Shown here in pieces: positions 54,012-62,141 of a stretch of 64,000 nt of DNA (the stretch's first letter is position 1; each line of letters opens with the position of its first letter). The DNA lies in the NCBI RefSeq assembly GCF_004135205.1, contig NZ_CP035490.1:5571501-5635500 (forward strand). The letters are read 5' to 3'. The position numbers and the translations under genes were made by a program. The notes beneath the pieces are model-generated. The model made no database searches, was not told the origin of the DNA, and worked only from the letters and a program-made list of their open reading frames with translations. This stretch comes from Hahella sp. KA22 (GTDB lineage: Bacteria > Pseudomonadota > Gammaproteobacteria > Pseudomonadales > Oleiphilaceae).

Positions 54012-55328
54012 ATGAACGCGATGCAACCTCAGGATGAACGCGAAGAGCTGCCGCTGCATGCATCCCTGGCGGACCCATGCCTTAACTCCATGACCTTTCT
54101 CAACGATATCGCCGGGCAATATCCCGACGCGATATCGTTCGCGCCCGGGCGCCCGATAGAGACGGACTTTCGGATCGATGATATCAGCCGTTATCTGCAC
54201 TGCTATGTCGAGCATCTCACCCAGCAGGAGCGCAGGCCTGAAAGCGCAGTCATTACCCAGTTGTTTCAATACGGCCCGTCGGAAGGACATATTCGCGGGC
54301 TCATCGCCGATATGCTGGAGAAAACCGACGGCGTTATCTGTCGTCCCGAAGATATCGTGGTCACCTCCGGCGCGCAGGAAGGAATGATTCTGACTTTACG
54401 CGCTCTGTTTGCTGATCCGCACGATGTCCTGTTGGTCCCGCAGCCGGTGTACGTCGGTATTATCGGCGCCGCCAGACTGCTGGACATTCGGGTCGAAACC
54501 TTCGATGTCCACGATCAGGGCGTGGCGATCAGTGACATCGAAAACAAGATCCAGGCGCTGGAGGCGGAAGGCCATAAGGTCAAAGCGCTGTATATCAACG
54601 CCGACTTCTGCAACCCCACAGGGGTCTCGCTGCCTCTCAGCCAGCGCATGGATCTGGTCTGGCTCTCCCACACTTACAACTTCACTGTACTGGAAGACAA
54701 TCCTTACGGTATTTTCGGCGCGGCGAGCGCCATCAAGCCGACGCTGGCGTCCCTGGACAGAAACGGCCGCTCCGTGGCGTACCTGGGCTCGTTCTCCAAA
54801 ACTCTGTTTCCAGGCGTGCGCATGGGGTTTGTTGTATCCCGGCGACTGGCGCAAGCGCTTACCAAAATCAAAAGCATGCTGACGCTTAATACATCGCCGA
54901 TCTGTCAGGCAGTGGTTGGCGGCGTGTTGCTGGAATGCAAGGGCGATCTGCGATTGCATTGCGAGAGCAGAATCCATTTCTATCAGAACAATCTCAAGCA
55001 TTTGCTGCATCAGCTTGAGGTCGCCTTTCCCAAAGGTTCGCCCCTGCGTTCGCAAATCACCTGGAATAGACCGGACGGCGGCTTTTTTCTCGTGCTCACG
55101 CTGCCCTTCACTGTTAACCTGAAGCAGCTAAAAGCCTCAGCGGAGCAACACGGCGTACTTTGGGCGCCTATGGAGATGTTTTACTCGCCCCCCAGAGAGT
55201 CCAATGAAATCAGGCTCTCATTCAGTTACCTGACGCCAGAGCAGATCAGCGAAGGAGTTTCACGCCTGCGCGACTTTATCAAGGAACGTCTGGCCCTGCG
55301 CACGCCCGAAACGGCGGCCGCCAGCTAG
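54012..55328 (+). CDS. PLP-dependent aminotransferase (class I/II fold)
   Basis: A 438-residue fold-type I enzyme. The PLP lysine lies in YLGSFSKTLFPGVRMGF, the cofactor-stacking region in VTSGAQEGMILTLRALF, and the aspartate/tyrosine site in INADFCNPTGVSLPL. It resembles the aminotransferase domain of MocR-like proteins without the HTH, and the 2-aminoadipate/aromatic group. It should interconvert an amino acid and a 2-oxo acid, which could be the product of the alpha-hydroxy acid oxidase encoded upstream. It begins 4 bp after the PhyH stop, with AAGGAG upstream. Confidence 0.88.
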   Translation: MNAMQPQDEREELPLHASLADPCLNSMTFLNDIAGQYPDAISFAPGRPIETDFRIDDISRYLHCYVEHLTQQERRPESAVITQLFQYGPSEGHIRGLIADMLEKTDGVICRPEDIVVTSGAQEGMILTLRALFADPHDVLLVPQPVYVGIIGAARLLDIRVETFDVHDQGVAISDIENKIQALEAEGHKVKALYINADFCNPTGVSLPLSQRMDLVWLSHTYNFTVLEDNPYGIFGAASAIKPTLASLDRNGRSVAYLGSFSKTLFPGVRMGFVVSRRLAQALTKIKSMLTLNTSPICQAVVGGVLLECKGDLRLHCESRIHFYQNNLKHLLHQLEVAFPKGSPLRSQITWNRPDGGFFLVLTLPFTVNLKQLKASAEQHGVLWAPMEMFYSPPRESNEIRLSFSYLTPEQISEGVSRLRDFIKERLALRTPETAAAS

Positions 55329-55351
55329 AGAGCAAGGGAGACAAGCTCGTT

Positions 55352-56254
55352 ATGACCGCTTTTTTATATATCGCCTGCATTCTGCTGTGGGGCACGTCAT
55401 GGATCGCTATCCACATGCAGTTAGGCGAAGTTCCCATTCTGACTTCCATTTTCTATCGCTTCGCCATCGCCGCGTTACTGCTGCTTCCAGCCCTGATTCT
55501 GCTTAAAAAAATCCAGAAGACCCAGCCTGTCGACCACCTGTGGTTCGCCGGGCAGGGGCTGTGCTTTTTTTCCCTGAATTTTCTGTGCTTCTATCACGCC
55601 ACCCAATACATTCCCAGCGGCATCGTCGCGATCATTTTCTCCACCGTATTGTTATTCAACAGCGTCAATCGCTGGCTATTTCTGCGCCAAAGTACTTCGC
55701 AAAGCGAGTTCATCGGCATCGCCTTCGGCATTGTTGGCATTGTGCTTCTGTTCTGGCGGGAGCTGACGCAACAAAATTTTGGCGCGGACTTTTTCACCGG
55801 CATGTTATTCGCGTTGCTAGGCACTCTGATCTTCTCACTGGGCAACATGATCTCCGTGCGTAATGGAGCCAAGGGCATCACGCCGCTCACTGGCAACGGC
55901 TATTCAATGGCTTACGGCGCCATGGTGCTGTTAATTGCCGTATTCGCCACCGACACGCCGCTCAAGTTCAGCTTCACTTCCCAATATATTTTCAGCCTGC
56001 TGTATCTGGCGATTTTCGCGTCAGTGCTCGGCTTTACGATCTATCTGACTCTGGTGAATAAGATCGGCATCAACAAAGCCGCGTATTGCATGGTGGCTTT
56101 TCCGGTCGTCGCCATACTGATCTCCACGCTGTTTGAAGACTATCGCTGGGACGCCACAACTTTCTCAGGCGTTGGCGTCATCATCTTCGGTAATTTCCTG
56201 ATGGTCTCCAAACTCTGGTGGCGTCCCGCCTCGCTGGCCAGACAACAAAGCTGA
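55352..56254 (+). CDS. EamA/DMT-family transporter
   Basis: A 300-residue inner-membrane protein with ten helices in two EamA repeats. It starts FLYIACILLWGTSWIAIHM, with the family-typical WGTSW motif, and has FLCFYHATQYIPSGIVAI between helices. DMT proteins often export amino acids or metabolites, so this is the likely exit for the product of the surrounding genes. GGGAG precedes the start. It lies 23 bp after the aminotransferase stop. Confidence 0.88.
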   Translation: MTAFLYIACILLWGTSWIAIHMQLGEVPILTSIFYRFAIAALLLLPALILLKKIQKTQPVDHLWFAGQGLCFFSLNFLCFYHATQYIPSGIVAIIFSTVLLFNSVNRWLFLRQSTSQSEFIGIAFGIVGIVLLFWRELTQQNFGADFFTGMLFALLGTLIFSLGNMISVRNGAKGITPLTGNGYSMAYGAMVLLIAVFATDTPLKFSFTSQYIFSLLYLAIFASVLGFTIYLTLVNKIGINKAAYCMVAFPVVAILISTLFEDYRWDATTFSGVGVIIFGNFLMVSKLWWRPASLARQQS

Positions 56255-56294
56255 TGCATCCATCCTTCTATTCATATATTTGCAGGAGACAATT

Positions 56295-56498
56295 ATGCCC
56301 GTCGTCACTATCGCACAATCCCCTGGCCGCTCCTTGGAGCAAAAACGGGAGTTGGTGAAAAAGATTACCGACGCCTTTGTGACCAGCTACGGAGTAAAGC
56401 CGGAGTCGGTCACTATATTTTTACAGGACTACGACGACAGCAATTGGGGAAAAGCCGGTTTGTTGCACGTTGACGCCAAAGCCGGCAAAGACGGGTAA
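56295..56498 (+). CDS. 4-oxalocrotonate tautomerase-like protein
   Basis: A 67-residue tautomerase-superfamily protein. After removal of Met the chain begins PVVTIAQSPGRSLEQKRELV, with the catalytic N-terminal proline. The family-typical VKKITDAFVTSYGVKPESVTIF follows. The ATG at 56295 is chosen because AGGAGAC lies upstream; an ATG at 56280 would destroy the catalytic proline. It closes the cluster and could isomerise an enol/keto acid made upstream. Confidence 0.88.
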   Translation: MPVVTIAQSPGRSLEQKRELVKKITDAFVTSYGVKPESVTIFLQDYDDSNWGKAGLLHVDAKAGKDG

Positions 56499-56627
56499 AG
56501 GCTTCCCCGGCAAAATCGCATAACCCTCTATTTTAGCGGCTATTTTCTTCCCCCGAGCGGCCTATTGCCAATAACCGGCAAAAAGGTTAAAAACTCACCA
56601 ACTACTATAAAGAACTTCTGCAGTACC

Positions 56628-56664
56628 GGGCCGGATTCCTTGCTCCCAGCGACGAATCCGGCCC
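56628..56664. repeat. perfect 11-bp inverted repeat before the chitinase gene
   Basis: GGGCCGGATTC (56628-56638) and GAATCCGGCCC (56654-56664) flank a 15-bp loop, followed by a smaller pair CCGTGC/GCACGG at 56676-56696. No T-run follows. This lies in the 290-bp gap between the tautomerase and chitinase genes and may be leader structure. Confidence 0.6.
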
Positions 56665-56788
56665 ACCCAAACTGACCGTGCGCCGGTCCAGCACGGGTGC
56701 GCTCGGCCACCGCTTGGCGACGCCATTTTGGTGGTATGACAGTTGGCTGACCCAGGATTGTTAACCAACCACACGAGAGAAATGGACC

Positions 56789-59173
56789 ATGAAGAAGCTA
56801 TTGGCCACCCTCTTAGTTGGCGGCGTTTGGACCATCGCCGCCAATAGCTACGCCTATAACTGCACAGACGTAGCACCTTTTGAAACCGGCTCTATCGGCG
56901 CCAACGCCATTCGTCAACATCATGACAGCGCTTATCGCTGCAATATCAGCGGCTGGTGCGGATTGGGCGGAGCCTATGAGCCCGGCGTGGGCTGGGCCTG
57001 GGAACAGGCCTGGAACGGGCTGGGCGTCTGCGACGGCGATTCGCCTCCCGATAATGGCGGCTCTGGTGACGATCCCGGCGCCTGCGACGCGCCGCAGTAT
57101 ACCGCCGGAACCAGCTACAGCGCGGGACAAGTCGTGCAGAATATTGGCAACGACTATCGCTGCGACGTCGCCGGCTGGTGCTCTTCCGCCGCCGCCTGGG
57201 CCTATGAGCCTGGCGTCGGCAGTAGCTGGAGTTCCGCCTGGACCTTAATCGGACCTTGCGGAACAGACGATCCCGATAACCCTGATGATCCCGGCCCGGG
57301 ACCGGATACGCCCTTCTGCGCCAGCGCCTGGAACGCCAGCAAAGTTTATCGCACCGGAGCCGTGGCGGCTTATCAGGGCGGCGTTTACCAGGCCCAGGTG
57401 GATGTCTGGGGTATCCCCCCTAACGACCCCACTTACCCTGATCGTTGGAAGCTGGTGGGCGTTCCTGATGACAGCCTGTGCCCAGTGCCCATACCCAACG
57501 ACATCGACTACGGCGATCCGCAACCGGTCGACGGCAACCCCAACGCCGGCGTCGCCTTCCCTGGCGGCGTCATCGGCGCGGCGCGCATCTCCAATACGCC
57601 ATCCACCGGTACGCCGCGCTCTTCTGTTCCTTCCACCGATCCAGGCGGAGATCACCCCGGCTTCGACGCCGATAACGGCGCCCGGGTTTCCAAACTGCCT
57701 CCAGGAACCGTACCGTTGCAGCACAATACCTATTCCCTGCGCGCAGGAACGGAAATTGTCACTTACATCGGCGACTGGGCGATCTACGGTCGACGCTATG
57801 ATTTCACCAAACTCCCTGTGAAAAACCTGCACCGTATTGTCTATGGCTTTTCCGGGATCTGTTATCCCGATGCGTCCAGCACGCAGGACCCCGGCTTCCC
57901 CACGTCCGCTCCCGCGGCGGTGAATCGCACCTGCAATCAGAGCAATCTGCCTGACGGCGCCATGGCCATCGCCGATTTTGAAGCGGCCTTCGTGCGCAAT
58001 GTCGGCGTTCCCGGCAGCGTAACGGGAACGGAGAGCATGTATGAGCTGGAGCCAGCCAGTGTTGGCGGCGTATTCGGCGTGCTCTATAAACTGAGAAAAG
58101 AAAATCCGCACTTGAAGCTGGATCTCTCCGTCGGCGGCTGGACCCTGTCTGAAGGCTTTGGCTGGATGTCGCGTGATGACGCCAGGCGCAAAGCCTTCGT
58201 CGACTCCTTAATCCATTTCTTACAACGCTTTGACTTCGACGGTATCGACATCGACTGGGAATACCCCGCCTCCGATGGCGCCGTTCCTGACGCGGACAGG
58301 CCGGAAGACGCCGCTAACTATGTGCGTCTGTTGAAGGAAATTCGCGCAGGCATGGACTGGTTGGGACAGAAAACCGGCAAGCATTATCGCCTGTCTTCCG
58401 CGATCCCCGCAGGAACCGGTCGCCTCGACCTGATCGACTGGCCCGCCGTGCATCCGTATATGGATCGCCTCTATGTAATGACCTATGACCTCACCGGCGC
58501 TTGGGAGCGCGAGCTGAGCAATCACACGCCCATGCAGGTCAACCCGAGCGCGCAGGGTTCATCCGCCAATACGTCCGTCACAACAGCGATGTCTTATCTG
58601 CAGGGCAAAGGCGTCCCCAATAACAAACTGATGGTCGGCGTGGCGAACTACCATCGCGCCAAGCGTCTCAACAGCGCGGCGGATATCACCGAGTACAGCA
58701 ATGGAGTCGCCGGCGCGACCACCCACCAACCGAATCAGGCGCCGGGAACCACTGACTTTATACTCGCCATCGCCGGATACGGCAGCTGGGAAGCCGGCGT
58801 TCTGGAAGGCTACGAGATGTATCAAAGCTTCCTTGATCCATCCTTACGCCCTTACAACGGGTACAAGCTGTACACCGACAAAGCCTCCAACGCCGACTAC
58901 CTCGTACAGCCCGCCATCGGCTCCTTCATCACGATAGAGTCGCCGCGAACCGCCGCACTAAAAGCGCAGTACGCCAAAGACAACGGCTTCGCCGGCGTTT
59001 TCTTCTGGATGGCGGAGCAGGACAACGGCTACAACCTCAACGCCGTCAACCACGTTCTCGGCAACACCTTGGTGAACGACATCGCCAACGGCAAACCGCA
59101 AAATCAAATCCCGGTCTGCGGTGAAAATATCAGCGCCAGCGAATGTGAAAGTTTGATAGAAAGCTTACGCTGA
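56789..59173 (+). CDS. secreted GH18 chitinase with tandem N-terminal chitin-binding modules
   Basis: A 794-residue exported endochitinase. Signal peptide KKLLATLLVGGVWTIAANS. Three binding modules follow: two Cys-rich repeats with a shared YRC-x4-GWC and AYEPGVG pattern (about 24-82 and 98-160), and a third CBM5/12-like module (about 177-232, WNASKVYRTGAVAAYQGGVYQ). An acidic Asp-Pro linker separates them. The GH18 barrel starts near 320 and carries the catalytic FDGIDIDWEYP (DxxDxDxE complete), SVGGWTLS and YVMTYDLTGAW. It stands alone and ends with a strong terminator. It fits a chitin-degrading marine organism. Confidence 0.95.
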   Translation: MKKLLATLLVGGVWTIAANSYAYNCTDVAPFETGSIGANAIRQHHDSAYRCNISGWCGLGGAYEPGVGWAWEQAWNGLGVCDGDSPPDNGGSGDDPGACDAPQYTAGTSYSAGQVVQNIGNDYRCDVAGWCSSAAAWAYEPGVGSSWSSAWTLIGPCGTDDPDNPDDPGPGPDTPFCASAWNASKVYRTGAVAAYQGGVYQAQVDVWGIPPNDPTYPDRWKLVGVPDDSLCPVPIPNDIDYGDPQPVDGNPNAGVAFPGGVIGAARISNTPSTGTPRSSVPSTDPGGDHPGFDADNGARVSKLPPGTVPLQHNTYSLRAGTEIVTYIGDWAIYGRRYDFTKLPVKNLHRIVYGFSGICYPDASSTQDPGFPTSAPAAVNRTCNQSNLPDGAMAIADFEAAFVRNVGVPGSVTGTESMYELEPASVGGVFGVLYKLRKENPHLKLDLSVGGWTLSEGFGWMSRDDARRKAFVDSLIHFLQRFDFDGIDIDWEYPASDGAVPDADRPEDAANYVRLLKEIRAGMDWLGQKTGKHYRLSSAIPAGTGRLDLIDWPAVHPYMDRLYVMTYDLTGAWERELSNHTPMQVNPSAQGSSANTSVTTAMSYLQGKGVPNNKLMVGVANYHRAKRLNSAADITEYSNGVAGATTHQPNQAPGTTDFILAIAGYGSWEAGVLEGYEMYQSFLDPSLRPYNGYKLYTDKASNADYLVQPAIGSFITIESPRTAALKAQYAKDNGFAGVFFWMAEQDNGYNLNAVNHVLGNTLVNDIANGKPQNQIPVCGENISASECESLIESLR

Positions 59174-59198
59174 TTGTGCCTGGCAATGAGTAATACGC

Positions 59199-59225
59199 AA
59201 AAGGCCCTCGAATGAGGGCCTTTTT
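59199..59225 (+). terminator. intrinsic terminator of the chitinase gene
   Basis: AAAGGCCCTC-GAAT-GAGGGCCTTT followed by T residues, 26 bp after the stop. Confidence 0.93.
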
Positions 59226-59240
59226 ACTCCCTGTTCTCCC

Positions 59241-59636
59241 TTAAAACAGCATCCAAATAAACCGGATCACCCTGATCAGAATCGCGAGGGGAAGGATTAC
59301 TATCAATAATTGGAGGTGGATCATGAACCCGATTCCGCCCTCATTTACATGTGAGAGGCTGATAAAAAATAGCGCCGTGTAGATCGCCATGAAGATCAGC
59401 CCTGGCTGCACAAAATCAGCGCCCCAGGCGGCCATTACAGGTAACAGGAATTGCAGTAACAGAAGTAGGACAAAGTTTGCAGTAAACAAATAATCATGCA
59501 CCCTTGTCCGCCGCCAGAACATCTCAAACATCCCAAATATAACCGTATAGACACCACAGGCCAGCAATGCCCAATCGGTCCAGTCCGTCAGCCAGGGCGC
59601 AAGATATTGTTCATAGAAGTTCACGGGGGTACTCAT
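59241..59636 (-). CDS. small integral membrane protein of unknown function
   Basis: A 131-residue protein with about four membrane helices (WALLACGVYTVIFGMFEMF, YLFTANFVLLLLLQFLLPV, a stretch around LIFMAIYTALFFISL, and LLIVILPLAILIRVIRFIW). I do not recognise a family. The ATG at 59636 gives a compact membrane protein; the frame extends to 59825, but the added N terminus is hydrophilic and unlike the rest. Its stop faces the chitinase terminator. Confidence 0.6.
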   Translation of the reverse strand: MSTPVNFYEQYLAPWLTDWTDWALLACGVYTVIFGMFEMFWRRTRVHDYLFTANFVLLLLLQFLLPVMAAWGADFVQPGLIFMAIYTALFFISLSHVNEGGIGFMIHLQLLIVILPLAILIRVIRFIWMLF

Positions 59637-59960
59637 CCATAGGTAAAGATAACGACAACGCTCGTCTGGGCCGCTCGTTATGTTAGCAATTGCAAGGGCC
59701 GGCCACTTTAATCGATAGCCATAACAACGTACATCCGCGCATTGGACTATCCGTTCCCCGCTCTCCTTCGCTCGTTCTGACCCCTTCCGGCTCTCACAAA
59801 CTGAGAGGAACCGCACACTTTGCATACAAAGTTCAAGATTCAGCCTGATTCGCCATTTTTTTGACGATTTCAGTGCGCCGCGTGTGACGTTTTACAGTCT
59901 TTTTCATTTATAGCCATCTACTATTGATCATAAGTTGACATATAACGAAGGAAGTGACCG

Positions 59961-60845
59961 ATGGCTGCTCAAACCACCCAAACCAGATTACTGTCCACCG
60001 CGATTTTAGCCGCGACGCTGGCGTTACATGGCTGCGGCGGCGGAGCGGCGGGTGAAAGCTCTGACAACGGCTCTGTCTCCATTCAAGGAGCTACTTCTTC
60101 ACAGGTGGAAAGCACAAGTTCCGCGTCTGAGGGCAACGCGCAAACCAGCACCCAGACGGAGTCTTCCACGACTGACTCATCCACCACTAATGACCCTGTC
60201 GCGGACAGCAGCCAGACCAATTCAGGCTCTTCCACTCAAACCCAGCAGGACACTCAACAGACAGATCAGCAGGACCAAGTCCAGAACGACTCACAGGATT
60301 CCAGTCAGGAAAGCGACGTCGCCCTGGATATCGTCATCAGCCTGCAGCCTGCCTCGCAAAGCGCCGGCAAAGGGGAAAACGTGACTCTGAACGTCAGCGC
60401 GTCAGGCAGCGGCGCTTTGAATTATCAGTGGCGCAAAAACGGCGCAATCATCACTGACGCCGTGCAGTCTTACCTGAGCCTGTCAAACCTGGACGACAGC
60501 GACGCAGGCGTTTATGACGTTATCATCAGCAACGCCACCGGCTCCGTCACCAGCAGCGGCGCAACCTTGTCCTTGACGGTCAACCAAAGTGTGCGCCTGG
60601 TCTGGAGCACGCCGAATACTCGCGAAGACGGCAGCGCATTGGCCCAACAGGAAATCTCAGCCTACCGCATCTATCACACCACTGAAGACGGCTCCTGGGG
60701 CGCCAGCGTGGAAGCGCAGGCGGATGCGACAGACTACACCTTTGGCGGCCTGGGCAGCGGCGTTCACTACTTCGCCGTCACCGTGGTGGACACCTCAGGC
60801 ATTGAGAGCGACTTCTCCAACATCATGAGCAAGCAGATTTTCTAA
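59961..60845 (+). CDS. surface lipoprotein with Ser/Thr/Gln-rich stalk, Ig-like and Fn3-like domains
   Basis: A 294-residue lipoprotein. The lipobox LALHGC (Cys at about 28) is followed by glycines (GGGAAGE). A low-complexity Ser/Thr/Gln/Asp stalk fills about 35-120. An Ig-like domain (SLQPASQSAGKGENVTLNVSA, YQWRKNGAII and DSDAGVYDVIISNATGSV) lies at about 125-210. A fibronectin type III-like domain (AYRIYHTTEDGSW and GSGVHYFAVTVVDTSG) ends the protein. It looks like an outer-surface adhesin or binding protein. GAAGGAAG precedes the start. Confidence 0.82.
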   Translation: MAAQTTQTRLLSTAILAATLALHGCGGGAAGESSDNGSVSIQGATSSQVESTSSASEGNAQTSTQTESSTTDSSTTNDPVADSSQTNSGSSTQTQQDTQQTDQQDQVQNDSQDSSQESDVALDIVISLQPASQSAGKGENVTLNVSASGSGALNYQWRKNGAIITDAVQSYLSLSNLDDSDAGVYDVIISNATGSVTSSGATLSLTVNQSVRLVWSTPNTREDGSALAQQEISAYRIYHTTEDGSWGASVEAQADATDYTFGGLGSGVHYFAVTVVDTSGIESDFSNIMSKQIF

Positions 60846-60886
60846 GCCCTCGCGCGTCTTACCGACTTTTCCCAACGATGTCATTC

Positions 60887-60908
60887 GGGGCCTTTGGCCC
60901 CATTTTTT
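60887..60908 (+). terminator. intrinsic terminator of the lipoprotein gene
   Basis: GGGGCC-TTT-GGCCCC followed by ATTTTTTG, about 40 bp after the stop. Confidence 0.88.
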
Positions 60909-61103
60909 GTTCTCCCCATACCTTCAGTAAAACCGTGTCCGTTTTTTACAAGTCAGCATCTTCCTGTCGATTTATTCTAGCGCCACATAACTTCTCGGCG
61001 CTTGAGACACTCTCGGCTCCGCGACGAGTTATTGCATGGAGAGCGCCCGGAAACGCGATCCAGCTCTATGGCTAATCACTTGTGAACTTTTCAAGGACTA
61101 TTT

Positions 61104-61766
61104 ATGAAGAAGAATCTGATACTCATGGCTGTGGCCGCAACAATGCTTTCCACTCAGGTCAGCGCCGCCGAAACCTTGTTTGAATATTACAGAAGCACGG
61201 CTCAGGCCGGCGTTGGCGGTGAAACGCAGAGAGAATACGAAAGCAAGACGCTGCACAGCGCAGACCCTGTGCGCCAACATTACGACCTCAGCGTCAATGG
61301 AACCAGCGCGTCCGCGTCTCTGGATTACAACCTGGAAGTTTCCCATTTCGATAACGGCGCCACGCTGAGCTACCGCATTGACGCCGATATCGACCGCAGC
61401 GAAGGAGACCGAGGCGGCGTTACAGTCAGTCACGGCGGCAACTTCCAGCACAGTATCCGCGCCACCGAAGACGGCGTACTGCGCGTCAACTTCAACGTTG
61501 AGCAAATAGAACGCAACTGCCCGGAGATAGCCCCCTGCTTACCCCTGAACAGTTATGTGTCCGCTGGCGGAAATGGTTACAGAGGCAGCATCGCCTATGA
61601 TCCGAAAAACGGATTCAAAGACGGTGTCGACTATATCGAGATTCCCGCCGAAAAAGGCCGCACATACAAAGTCGAGTTCAGTTCCAGCGGCAGCATATCC
61701 GGCGGCCCGCAATCACAAAGCGTTTCCGCTTCCTACTCCGTCACCTGGGAAATGGCCCCCCTCTGA
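61104..61766 (+). CDS. exported protein of unknown function
   Basis: A 220-residue protein that I cannot assign. The signal peptide KKNLILMAVAATMLSTQVSA ends at AAETLF. The mature part is rich in beta-prone, charged and glycine segments (AQAGVGGETQREYESKTL and SLDYNLEVSHFDNGATLSYRID). Two cysteines close together (RNCPEIAPCLPL) could form a disulfide. The C-terminal part has alternating residues (SQSVSASYSVTWEMAPL). AAGGAC precedes the start. It is probably a beta-sandwich secreted or periplasmic protein; neighbours give no clue. Confidence 0.65.
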   Translation: MKKNLILMAVAATMLSTQVSAAETLFEYYRSTAQAGVGGETQREYESKTLHSADPVRQHYDLSVNGTSASASLDYNLEVSHFDNGATLSYRIDADIDRSEGDRGGVTVSHGGNFQHSIRATEDGVLRVNFNVEQIERNCPEIAPCLPLNSYVSAGGNGYRGSIAYDPKNGFKDGVDYIEIPAEKGRTYKVEFSSSGSISGGPQSQSVSASYSVTWEMAPL

Positions 61767-62141
61767 CAATAAGGGCTCATTGGAGCCCTCTTCAGTAAGC
61801 TGGAAGTTAAACTTCCGGCTTACGCCACCCCGTCGAGCTGATCACGCTTACTTTTTTTATGTTTTTGCGCCAGCCTTTGTTTTGCCCTTTCGCTTAAGAG
61901 AAGACGCATTAAATTTCTGTAAAGAGCGTCCCAAACGGTCGCCGGCAATCACCATGGAGGCCTCTGAAAGCCCTTAAAGAACGTCTGTAAACCCCTGCAA
62001 ATCCTGATTTTCATGACCAAATTGAAACTTGCTGACGATGGATTTAAGCGGCTAAAAATAGCCTGACCTTAAACTGTCATTTTCTTTTATTAGTTTGTAC
62101 TCTACTGATTGTGAATGAGAAATCTAATTAGGGATATAACG
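61767..62141. other. intergenic region with two hairpins
   Basis: This stretch of 375 bp holds AGGGCTC/GAGCCCT at 61772-61789, a plausible weak terminator of the preceding gene, and a near-perfect hairpin AAGCTGGAAGT/ACTTCCGGCTT at about 61798-61821. The rest is the promoter side of the glpQ-like gene. No further gene is recognised. Confidence 0.5.

Noticed and set aside
56595-56876. 93-codon minus-strand frame overlapping the chitinase start
   Set aside because: It overlaps the chitinase signal peptide and runs through hairpin sequence; no family or ribosome-binding support.
57245-58111. 288-codon minus-strand frame inside the chitinase gene
   Set aside because: The plus-strand chitinase with signal peptide, binding modules and catalytic motif explains the region; the opposite frame is a shadow of GC-rich codons.
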